Assembly (NCBI GenBank): GCA_029942205.1
Contig: JAOZTL010000245.1
Coordinates: 1 to 5,466 of the forward strand
DNA from: Bacteroidales bacterium
GTDB lineage: Bacteria > Bacteroidota > Bacteroidia > Bacteroidales > JAOZTL01
Direction of reading: 5' to 3'
DNA: 5,466 nt
A program made the translations under genes and the position numbers. Below the pieces are notes generated by a model, which was given only the letters and a program-made list of their open reading frames with translations, ran no database searches and was not told where the DNA came from. Below, one piece after another: positions 1 through 5,363 of this stretch. Each line of letters opens with the position of its first letter. Position 1 is the first letter of the stretch.

Positions 1-343
1 CATGGATTGATTTTAATTTTGGAATTTTTTTAAATCTAAATGCAGATGATAATCTTAAAATTAACCCAATATATGAAAATCTATCTTGGGGACTTATAAA
101 AAAATACTCTATTAATGCAAATTCTCCAAATCGCTCTATTTTAGAAATTTCACTTACATTTTCTCCTAAAGTATTTTCTATTTCCGTTTTTAATATAGAA
201 ATTTCTTCTTCAGAAAATTGTTCTAAAATACCTTCCGTTTTTTCTAATTCACTTCCTTCCGACAACTTTGTTTTTTCGCAAGAAACGAAAAATAAGAGAA
301 ATATAAAAATCAAGCTTATAAAAGTAATTTTATTATTTTTCAT
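1..343 (-). CDS. Partial small lipoprotein, 3' end beyond left edge
   Basis: An open frame runs on the minus strand from the ATG at 341-343 to the left edge (114 codons) with no stop, so the C-terminus is missing. Residues 1-22 form a textbook lipoprotein signal: a short basic start (MKNNK), a hydrophobic run rich in I, L and F, and the lipobox FVSC with the acylated cysteine at residue 22. The mature part begins with charged, E/K-rich sequence (about residues 23-60). It then turns more hydrophobic and basic towards the visible end (RFKKIPKLK). I do not recognise a family and assign no function. The protein is probably anchored in the inner or outer membrane. The gene follows the terminator of the neighbouring minus-strand lipoprotein, so it should have its own promoter. 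A candidate lies at 411-418, and a 7-bp tandem repeat sits in the leader. The signal peptide makes the reading frame convincing despite the lack of an end. Confidence 0.75.
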   Translation of the reverse strand, partial: MKNNKITFISLIFIFLLFFVSCEKTKLSEGSELEKTEGILEQFSEEEISILKTEIENTLGENVSEISKIERFGEFALIEYFFISPQDRFSYIGLILRLSSAFRFKKIPKLKSIH

Positions 344-355
344 TTTTTTTAATTT

Positions 356-390
356 TTAATGATTAATGATTAATGATTAATGATTAATGA
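356..390. repeat. Heptanucleotide tandem repeat (GATTAAT)x4 plus partial copies
   Basis: Four perfect head-to-tail copies of GATTAAT occupy 361-388, with TTAAT before them and GA after, so the periodic tract spans about 356-390. It lies 13 to 47 bases upstream of the ATG of the left-edge lipoprotein. It is downstream of the candidate -7 element at 411-418, so it would fall in the mRNA leader. Tandem repeats with this unit length can gain or lose copies by polymerase slippage. Any effect on expression is inference. Confidence 0.9.
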
Positions 391-410
391 AGTACTGGAA
401 AAAGATATAA

Positions 411-418
411 CAAATATA
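411..418 (-). promoter_or_regulatory. Candidate Bacteroidota -7 element for the left-edge lipoprotein
   Basis: Read on the minus strand this is TATATTTG, a perfect match to the TAnnTTTG -7 consensus of Bacteroidota promoters. No clear TTTG or TTG lies 17-23 bases further upstream, where an A/T homopolymer region is found instead, so the -33 half is missing or degenerate. It is well placed between the terminator at 457-489 and the start codon at 343, giving a leader of about 60 bases that contains the 7-bp repeat. Confidence 0.4.
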
Positions 419-440
419 CTAAAATTAAATTGAGAATCCT

Positions 441-489
441 AAAAAAAAGATAAAAAAAAATCTTTTCTTAATTACTAAGAAAAGATTTT
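441..489 (-). terminator. Intrinsic terminator of the 360-residue lipoprotein gene
   Basis: Positions 457-470 and 476-489 are perfect 14-base inverted copies separated by a 5-base loop (471-475). On the minus strand the hairpin is followed by T runs (five Ts at 456-452 and eight at 448-441), as expected for Rho-independent termination. It begins about 33 bases after the stop codon at 522, so it terminates that minus-strand gene and insulates the next one. The plus-strand side also has an A-rich flank, but no plus-strand gene needs it. Confidence 0.85.
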
Positions 490-521
490 GTATTATTTCT
501 CTGATTATTTATAGGGTACTC

Positions 522-1604
522 CTATTTTTTAGCTAGTTCATTCGCCTCAAAAAAGTTATCCAGAGTTTCGATTATTTGGTTGTAGTACACGCTAGCAGGT
601 TCTGTACTTTCGTCGTTATACACAATTTGCACATCAATTTCTTCATCAGCAGTATAGAATAGTTCGAGATAGCCAATTTTTTCTTCTTCGGGATACGAAT
701 ATAAATCCGCCGTAACGTTGTCGTTAATTTGCTGAAGCGAAAGATCATCATCCATTTCTTCAAATGCCTTAGAATCAGCCACTAATTTGACTTTCAATGC
801 AGCATATTGCACAAATCCGTCTACGGAAGCTAGGTCGTCTTTATCTGCGGTAGTAAACACTACTGTTCCACCTACGGACATAATCGTAGTTCCATCACGT
901 GTTAATGCGGCATTTCCTGTCATCGAGATTCCATTGTCGGAGATAGAATAATTGGCAGTAAATGGGTTTGTATACAAAGTAGCCGAAGAACTAACAAGCA
1001 TTCCTTCAGTATCATAAGATGCCGTAAAATCTAACTCGACTTGACGCACAGCATCCACATACAAATTAGCAACTATGCGTGTAGGCACGTAATAAGAGTC
1101 ATATTCATCCGTAAATATTTGTTCTTCGACATTAGACACTGTGATGGTTGCATTATTTACCACTCCAGCAGCACCTTCCGATGGATAATTAATCACGATT
1201 GCATTGTCTGGTTTTCTAGGACTAACATCCCATGCCTGTGTTTGTACATTCCAGGAGTATGTCCCAACATTTTCGGCAAATCCAAACGATCCGTCTTCCA
1301 TGGTTGATTTTAATTGTGGGCTAAGTGTTCCTGTTTTAAAATCAAGTTTTACGAACGAAAATAATTCTCTGCTAGATGCAGCTTTCGTTTCATCGCCAAA
1401 CATGTCGCCCAATTCATTCAAGCCCACAAGTGCGTCCACTCCTTCGGAATTGATAACTGCATCCAAATCGTCATCTAATTGATTTACTGCATTATTCAAA
1501 ATTGCTTGCGCTTCTTCGGCTTCCAAACCATCCGAATCTTTATTGCAAGCAGTAAATGATAGCACAAAAAAGGCTATTGCTAAGTAATAAGTTATTTTTT
1601 TCAT
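522..1604 (-). CDS. Secreted lipoprotein of unknown function, 360 residues
   Basis: The frame starts at ATG 1604-1602 and stops at 522-524. Residues 1-20 are a clear lipoprotein signal (MKKITYYLAI start, hydrophobic core, lipobox FTAC with Cys20). The mature protein begins NKDSDG; acidic residues just after the cysteine resemble the surface-export signals known in some Bacteroidota, so surface exposure is possible. Residues 27-66 look helical and acidic. Residues 80-280 alternate short polar and hydrophobic segments typical of a beta-rich fold. The C-terminal part (280-360) is again very acidic and ends in a predicted helix. The protein has no histidine and no cysteine other than Cys20, which argues against a metal site or disulfides. 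I recognise no family or catalytic motif. It is a single-gene unit with its own terminator and a possible promoter at 1705-1712. The start is preceded by an A/T-rich leader typical of the phylum. Confidence 0.88.
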   Translation of the reverse strand: MKKITYYLAIAFFVLSFTACNKDSDGLEAEEAQAILNNAVNQLDDDLDAVINSEGVDALVGLNELGDMFGDETKAASSRELFSFVKLDFKTGTLSPQLKSTMEDGSFGFAENVGTYSWNVQTQAWDVSPRKPDNAIVINYPSEGAAGVVNNATITVSNVEEQIFTDEYDSYYVPTRIVANLYVDAVRQVELDFTASYDTEGMLVSSSATLYTNPFTANYSISDNGISMTGNAALTRDGTTIMSVGGTVVFTTADKDDLASVDGFVQYAALKVKLVADSKAFEEMDDDLSLQQINDNVTADLYSYPEEEKIGYLELFYTADEEIDVQIVYNDESTEPASVYYNQIIETLDNFFEANELAKK

Positions 1605-1914
1605 TGATTTTATTTTTAAATAATAAAAAACTCTTTAAATATTAACGAATAAATCGTCAATAATAGTACATTCAAATTCTACCTAAATCTGAGATAAAAA
1701 CATACAAAGCTAGTTATTTTCATCTACAAACTCTTTCTTTTTTGATTAATGGGCATTTATTATTTACCAATGGCTATTATTTTGTTATGCTTTTTTTCTC
1801 ATCAATTAATAAAATAATATTTATACCCAATAAAAAGATGTCTTATCGTTTAAAGTTTTATTTTTTTGCATATATGAGAATCTTTCGTTATTATTGCAAA
1901 ATAAAATTGAATTC
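1605..1914. other. Divergent intergenic region
   Basis: About 310 bases separate the two divergent start codons. I see no gene, RNA gene or coding remnant here. The minus-strand candidate promoter element lies at 1705-1712. For the plus-strand operon I find only a one-mismatch -7 (TTATTTTG, 1777-1784) without a convincing -33. A 9-base inverted pair, TATTATTTT at 1775-1783 and AAAATAATA at 1811-1819, is composed only of A and T and is weak. The stretch at 1858-1873 nearly repeats 3577-3591 on the other side of the methyltransferase operon. Confidence 0.6.
1705..1712 (-). promoter_or_regulatory. Candidate -7 element for the 360-residue lipoprotein
   Basis: On the minus strand this reads TAGCTTTG, a perfect TAnnTTTG match, about 100 bases upstream of the start codon. 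A TTTG (1730-1727) lies upstream but only 14 bases away, shorter than the usual 17-23, so the -33 assignment is uncertain. Confidence 0.4.
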
Positions 1915-2187
1915 ATGAATTATTCCAATGAAAAAGTAAAGCGACTATTAAAATCAGAATTAGTCAAAAGAGGTATTTCAAACGCTGATCTTGTTTTATT
2001 ACTAAAACAGGAAGGAATTAATGAAACCCAATCAAGTATTACAAGTAAAATTAGTAGAGGAACATTTAGTGCTTCTTTTTTTTTACAGTGTCTTTCCGTA
2101 ATTGGATGTACAAAATTTGAAATTGAGGATTTTAATTCTAATCTAAATTCTGTTACAAAATCAACGATTAAAACAAAAACCGAATGA
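1915..2187 (+). CDS. Small DUF6471-like helix-turn-helix protein, first gene of the methyltransferase operon
   Basis: I take the ATG at 1915 (90 residues) over the in-frame TTG at 1894, because the conserved-looking part begins with MNYSNEKVKRLL and the ATG has an A-rich leader. From memory, the pattern resembles the DUF6471 family: KRLLKSELVKRG (9-20), then SNADLVLLL (22-30), TQSSITSKISRGTFSA (38-53) and FFLQCLSVIGC (55-65). The helical spacing also resembles an XRE-type helix-turn-helix with 38-48 as recognition helix. The tail (66-90) is polar and K/T-rich. The stop overlaps the methyltransferase start as ATGA (2184-2187), so the two are translationally coupled. By analogy with controller proteins of restriction-modification systems it may regulate the operon, or it may assist the methyltransferase; neither is shown here. 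A T9 run at 2076-2084 lies inside the coding sequence. The gene is real with good confidence, the family is likely and the function unknown. Confidence 0.8.
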   Translation: MNYSNEKVKRLLKSELVKRGISNADLVLLLKQEGINETQSSITSKISRGTFSASFFLQCLSVIGCTKFEIEDFNSNLNSVTKSTIKTKTE

Positions 2188-2807
2188 GTTACAAATTAAA
2201 ATTCATAGATTTATTTGCAGGTCTAGGAGGTATTCGTCTAGGTTTTGAGCAAGCTTGTACAGATAAAGGAATTGACACCGAATGTGTATTAACTTCTGAA
2301 ATCAAGCCTTATGCAATTGAAAGATTAAAACATAATCATCAGCATGAAAATTTTGTTGGCGACATCTTTCATGTAAAAAATGAAGATATTCCTGATTTTG
2401 ATTTTCTTTTTGGTGGCTTTCCGTGTCAGCCATTTAGTGCAGGTGGCAAAAGAAATGGATTTGCCGATACAAGAGGTACTTTGTTTTTTGAAATAGAACG
2501 GATTTTAAGATATAAAAAAACTCAAGGATTTATTCTTGAAAATGTAGAAGGTTTAGTAAAACATGATATAGAAGAAAATAAAGGCGATAAAATAGGTAGA
2601 ACCCTAAAAATAATTCTTTATAAACTTGAAAAAGAATTAAATTATCAAGTATCATGGAAAGTTTTAGATTCAGTAAACTTTGGAGTACCACAATCAAGAA
2701 AAAGAGTATTTATTATAGGAACAAAAACAGATAATGTTTCATTAGAAAATTTCAATCCTAAATTTAAAGTATTAAAAGATGTTTTAGAGAATGAAAAAAA
2801 ACAATGA
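2184..2807 (+). CDS. Cytosine-5 DNA methyltransferase, catalytic subunit (motifs I-VIII)
   Basis: The protein transfers a methyl group from S-adenosylmethionine to C5 of cytosine in DNA. The motifs run in order. Motif I is FIDLFAGLGG at 7-16 (SAM binding), followed by the acidic residue E39 (motif II) and GDI at 59-61 (motif III). Motif IV is GGFPCQPFS at 77-85 with catalytic Cys81. Motif VI is ENV at 119-121, and motif VIII is QSRKRVFIIG at 170-179. At 207 residues it stops about 28 residues after motif VIII, where a normal single-chain enzyme would continue into the target-recognition domain and motifs IX and X. Those are encoded by the next gene, which overlaps by ATGA (2804-2807). This division matches two-subunit enzymes such as M.AquI, as I remember them. 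An A8 run at 2794-2801 lies just before the stop, so a -1 slip there would join the two frames. The ATG at 2184 overlaps the preceding stop, supporting this start. The target sequence cannot be read from the protein. Confidence 0.93.
   Translation: MSYKLKFIDLFAGLGGIRLGFEQACTDKGIDTECVLTSEIKPYAIERLKHNHQHENFVGDIFHVKNEDIPDFDFLFGGFPCQPFSAGGKRNGFADTRGTLFFEIERILRYKKTQGFILENVEGLVKHDIEENKGDKIGRTLKIILYKLEKELNYQVSWKVLDSVNFGVPQSRKRVFIIGTKTDNVSLENFNPKFKVLKDVLENEKKQ
2794..2807 (+). promoter_or_regulatory. A8 slippery run and ATGA junction between the methyltransferase halves
   Basis: The upstream frame reads GAA AAA AAA CAA TGA, so the A8 run (2794-2801) contains an in-frame A-AAA-AAA heptamer of the type that supports -1 slippage. 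The downstream frame is exactly the -1 frame. It is open from after a TGA at 2792-2794 through the ATG at 2804. A -1 slip, or a change from A8 to A9, would give one chain of about 455 residues, a normal m5C methyltransferase length. Reinitiation at the ATGA is the simpler reading. Use of the slip is inference. Confidence 0.35.
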
Positions 2808-3553
2808 ATACTGATTTTACTAGAAAATTACTTTCTCATTATTCCATAGAAGAATTACACGGGAAATCAATAAAAGACAAAAGAGGTGGGCAAAATAATA
2901 TTCACAGTTGGGATATTGCACTCAAAGGTACATGTAGTAAAGAACAGATTGTATTATTAAATAAACTATTTAAAGCTCGCCGACAAAAGCATTGGGCAAT
3001 TGAAATTGGAATTGACTGGATGGACGGAATGCCTTTGACATTAAAACAAATTGAAACGTTTGCTCCATCTAACAATTTATTCGAAAGCTATAACTTAAAA
3101 GAGCTATTAGACAATTTAGTAGAAAAAAAATATTTACGATTTGAACATCCTAAAAAATTAGTAAAAGAAAAAACAGAAAATGGCATAATTACTTCTCGCA
3201 TGTATGACACAACAAAGCCCAAAGGATATAATATTGTTACAGGAAAATTAAGTTTTGAAGTTAATAAGATCTTAGACCCGAACAATATCACTCCTACACT
3301 TGTAGCTACAGATATGAGTAAAGTTGTTGTTACTGACGGAAAAGGTATTAGAAAATTAACAATACGAGAAAGTTTAAATATTTTTGGCTATCCTAAAAAT
3401 TATGAAATTCAAGTAAAAGAATGCTTTGCTTTTGATTTATTAGGTAATACTGTAGTTGTTCCTGTCATAAAAGCCATTTCAGATAGAATCTTAAATAGTT
3501 TAGAAGCGAAAAAGAAAAATACTAGAATTAAAAATACAAAATTTATAGATTAA
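2804..3553 (+). CDS. Cytosine-5 DNA methyltransferase, target-recognition subunit (TRD, motifs IX-X)
   Basis: This 249-residue protein supplies what the preceding subunit lacks. Residues 1-160 would form the variable target-recognition region. It contains a striking block, HSWDIALKG (34-42), followed by an RR..HWA segment (59-65) and GIDWMDGMPLTLKQI (69-83), then a helical part with a K/E-rich linker (about 98-125). ITPTL (162-166) resembles the conserved TL at the end of recognition domains. Motif IX is IRKLTIRESLNIFGYP (182-197). Motif X is FDLLGNTVVVPV (210-221), with GNTV in place of the usual GNSV; motif X normally packs back against motif I to complete the SAM site. The catalytic Cys motif is absent, so it cannot work alone. 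A basic tail (236-249) ends the protein. Its ATG overlaps the upstream stop as ATGA, implying coupled, equal synthesis. No endonuclease motif is visible. It is a methyltransferase half with high confidence; the specificity is unknown. Confidence 0.88.
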   Translation: MNTDFTRKLLSHYSIEELHGKSIKDKRGGQNNIHSWDIALKGTCSKEQIVLLNKLFKARRQKHWAIEIGIDWMDGMPLTLKQIETFAPSNNLFESYNLKELLDNLVEKKYLRFEHPKKLVKEKTENGIITSRMYDTTKPKGYNIVTGKLSFEVNKILDPNNITPTLVATDMSKVVVTDGKGIRKLTIRESLNIFGYPKNYEIQVKECFAFDLLGNTVVVPVIKAISDRILNSLEAKKKNTRIKNTKFID

Positions 3554-3717
3554 TTCATTATAAATAGTTAAGGCAATTATTTTTTTCATATTCAATATTT
3601 TTAATCTTAGTTTTCAAAAAACAAATATACACACTTCTTTTTAAACATTTTCTCATTTCCAAACTTTTTAAACATAAATTTATCTTTCAATTTCACAAAA
3701 AACCAAATCTTTTTATG

Positions 3718-3725
3718 TATTTTTG
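3718..3725 (+). promoter_or_regulatory. Candidate promoter -7 element of the oxidoreductase gene
   Basis: TATTTTTG is a perfect TAnnTTTG match 27 bases before the ATG at 3753, predicting a short leader of about 20 bases. The -33 part is weak: TTTC at 3691-3694 lies 23 bases upstream. It suggests the gene is transcribed independently of the methyltransferase operon. I see no strong hairpin terminator between 3554 and 3717. The stretch holds A/T-rich sequence and a 12-base direct repeat (CTTTTTAAACAT at 3637-3648 and 3664-3675). Confidence 0.5.
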
Positions 3726-3752
3726 TCCGTGAAAAATAAATGAATATATAAA

Positions 3753-4703
3753 ATGAACAGAATTTGTAAATTATTCGGAATAAAATATCCACTAATCCAA
3801 GGAGGCATGATTTGGGTAAGTGGCTGGGAATTAGCTAGTGCAGTAAGTAATGCTGGCGGTTTGGGGCTACTGGGAGCAGGCTCGATGTATCCCGACGAAT
3901 TGCGTGAAGCAATACAAAAAACCAAAGCAGCTACCACTCAACCTTTTGGTGTAAATTTACCGTTAATTTATCCCGATCTGGAAAAGCATATCGAAGTGAT
4001 TATCAACGAAGGAGTAAAAATTGTGTTCACTTCGGCAGGAAATCCAAAAACATGGACAAGCAAACTGCAAGCCGCAGGCATTAAAGTGGCGCATGTGATT
4101 GCCAATTCCAAGTTTGTGGCTAAATGCGAAGCCGCTGGCGTGGATGCCATTGTCGCAGAAGGCTTTGAAGCTGGCGGGCACAATGGTCGCGAGGAAACCA
4201 CCACCATGGCGTTGATCCCTGCTGCACGTCGCAACAATGTGCTACCGCTGATAGCTGCTGGAGGAATTTTTAGCGGACGTACGATGCTGGCTTCTATGGT
4301 GTTGGGAGCAGATGCGGTACAAATAGGTACTCGTTTTGTTGCTTCACAAGAATCGGCGGCTCACCCTAATTTCAAGCAAGCCGTGCTGGATGCTACCGAA
4401 GGTAGTACAAAACTGACTTTAAAGCAGTTAATCCCTGTTCGTTTGATTAAAAATGATTTTTTACAACAAGTAGACGAAGCCGAAATGCGTGGTGCATCCA
4501 AGGAAGAACTAAATGAACTACTCGGTCGTGGACGTGCAAAACTAGGCATGCACGAAGGCGATACCGAAAATGGAGAGTTGGAAATAGGACAAGCTTCAAT
4601 GATGATTGACAATATTCCTTCATCTAAGAATATTATCAGCGACATTATTCTGGAATATAAAGTGGCTCGTGAACAAATGCAACATGTACGATTTGAATTT
4701 TAA
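3753..4703 (+). CDS. FMN-dependent NAD(P)H oxidoreductase, nitronate monooxygenase / FabK type
   Basis: A complete 316-residue TIM-barrel flavoprotein of the 2-nitropropane dioxygenase family. Visible motifs in order: YPLIQGGM at 12-19 (FMN binding), AGGLGLLGAG at 34-43, FGVNLPL at 65-71, AEGFEAGGHNG at 135-145 with the conserved His143, and PLIAAGGIFSGR at 165-176. GADAVQIGTRF follows at 185-195, with E200 after it; these last two form the FMN phosphate site. Length, the His in EAGGHxG and the C-terminal GQASMMIDNIPS region (279-290) align in layout with Streptococcus pneumoniae FabK, the enoyl-ACP reductase of fatty acid synthesis. Many Bacteroidota proteins of this type are annotated as nitronate monooxygenase, which detoxifies alkyl nitronates. 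Sequence reading alone does not separate the two. The protein should be cytoplasmic. The gene is monocistronic by appearance. Its G+C is clearly higher than in the methyltransferase operon, consistent with resident chromosomal sequence. Confidence 0.9.
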   Translation: MNRICKLFGIKYPLIQGGMIWVSGWELASAVSNAGGLGLLGAGSMYPDELREAIQKTKAATTQPFGVNLPLIYPDLEKHIEVIINEGVKIVFTSAGNPKTWTSKLQAAGIKVAHVIANSKFVAKCEAAGVDAIVAEGFEAGGHNGREETTTMALIPAARRNNVLPLIAAGGIFSGRTMLASMVLGADAVQIGTRFVASQESAAHPNFKQAVLDATEGSTKLTLKQLIPVRLIKNDFLQQVDEAEMRGASKEELNELLGRGRAKLGMHEGDTENGELEIGQASMMIDNIPSSKNIISDIILEYKVAREQMQHVRFEF

Positions 4704-4733
4704 AAATCCTTTGTTGAATTACTTTATTAATGA

Positions 4734-4970
4734 AAGCTACGAATAAAAATAAATACTGGCATAGGAATTGATAAAAGCCAAATAGATACTATTTTTGAGC
4801 GTTTTCGGCAAATGAGAGGATCAAATGTAAAAAAAAACACAACTTAATAAAATGTTTTTTTTGAACTTATGGACAGAACAATTTTGCTAAAAAACACGCT
4901 AGATATAAACTCTAGTTTCATTATTCAATTCAATAATATAACCATAGTAGATTATAAAAAAAATCAGTGA
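4734..4970 (+). pseudogene. Remnant of a histidine kinase ATPase domain
   Basis: One reading frame (frame of 4752) retains the end of an HATPase domain. KINTGIGIDKSQ (4746-4781) matches the G1 box, with Asn where the adenine-binding Asp is usual. IDTIFERFRQ (4782-4811) matches the F box. After MRGSNVKKNTT come two consecutive stops (4845-4850). Then the same frame reads FFELMDRTILL, followed by LDINSSFIIQF, as expected for the ELMGG and GS-F strand near the domain end. It closes at TGA 4968-4970. The spacing from FRQ to ELM is about 8 residues short and the GTGLGL-type G2 box is gone, so the domain cannot be functional. Just upstream another frame (4711-4743) reads LLNYFINESYE, which faintly recalls an N box, but this is speculative. 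The dimerisation domain and sensor are absent. The stop overlaps the GTG start of the receiver gene, suggesting an original kinase-regulator pair or hybrid kinase. Confidence 0.7.
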
Positions 4971-5362
4971 AAGAAGACAATACAAATATTATTCTAAAAA
5001 AGGTAAAAATTCTTCATGTCGAAGACATTGATTTTAACAGAGAATTAATTGAGTTATACCTTGAAGATCAGAACATTGAGCTAAAAGAAGCAAACAATGG
5101 AAATAAAGCTCTCAAAATATTAGCAGATTTTATTCCCGATTTGATTTTAATGGATATTCAAATGCCTGAATTAAATGGCTACGAAACAGCAAAAATTATT
5201 CGTACAACTGAAAATTTGAAAAATATCCCAATAATTGCGCTTACTGCAAATGCAACTACCGAAGAAATAAAAAAATATAAACATGTTTTTAATGCTTATC
5301 TGACAAAACCGATCGATGAAGAATTATTGCTCGAAACAATGGCAAAGTATTTAAGGTCATAG
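4967..5362 (+). CDS. Stand-alone receiver-domain response regulator (CheY-like)
   Basis: A single 131-residue receiver domain with all key residues: the acidic pair Glu19-Asp20 in HVED, phospho-acceptor Asp63 in LMDIQMPELNG, Thr93 in ALTANA, and Lys114 in LTKP. There is no output domain, so it would act by protein contact or phosphotransfer. The sequence style (MDIQMP, IPIIALTANA, AYLTKPID) is that of receivers found in hybrid kinases. The start is GTG at 4967; an in-frame TAA at 4955-4957 blocks any longer form and no ATG occurs before Met62. The start overlaps the stop of the kinase remnant (GTGA, 4967-4970). The domain is complete while the kinase before it is ruined, so any phosphate must now come from another kinase or a small donor. 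A poor candidate promoter (TTTG at 4860-4863, CAATTTTG at 4879-4886, spacing 15) lies inside the remnant. The gene could be functional or a surviving piece in early decay. Confidence 0.85.
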   Translation: MKEDNTNIILKKVKILHVEDIDFNRELIELYLEDQNIELKEANNGNKALKILADFIPDLILMDIQMPELNGYETAKIIRTTENLKNIPIIALTANATTEEIKKYKHVFNAYLTKPIDEELLLETMAKYLRS

Positions 5363-5363
5363 A

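Noticed and set aside
1041..1482. Two plus-strand open frames inside the lipoprotein gene (1041-1307 and 1204-1482)
   Set aside because: Both lie wholly within the well-supported minus-strand lipoprotein and show no signal, motif or leader of their own.
1775..1819. Nine-base A/T inverted repeat as an operator for the small regulator
   Set aside because: It contains only A and T, has a 27-base spacer and is not near a recognised promoter, so chance is the likely explanation.
1894..1914. TTG at 1894 as the start of the small regulator
   Set aside because: It adds seven residues outside the family-like region, and an ATG at 1915 with a suitable A-rich leader is available.
3088..3291. Minus-strand open frame opposite the second methyltransferase subunit
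   Set aside because: It is antisense to a gene whose frame is fixed by motifs IX and X downstream and the ATGA overlap upstream.
3607..3937. Minus-strand open frames at 3607-3792 and 3713-3937
   Set aside because: They begin inside the oxidoreductase gene, overlap its promoter and translate to low-complexity F/K/Y-rich or shadow sequence.
3963..4645. Minus-strand open frames opposite the oxidoreductase
   Set aside because: They are antisense shadows of a gene with clear FMN-binding motifs; their S/P/A-rich products resemble no protein.
4899..4920. Partial palindrome around CTAGATATAAACTCTAG
   Set aside because: The arms are short and A/T-rich, and it lies inside the kinase remnant without a T run or promoter.
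4869..4970. A 33-codon ORF (ATG at 4869) overlapping the receiver start, as a leader peptide
   Set aside because: Its sequence matches the end of an HATPase domain in the same frame as the upstream kinase fragment, so it is better explained as part of the pseudogene.
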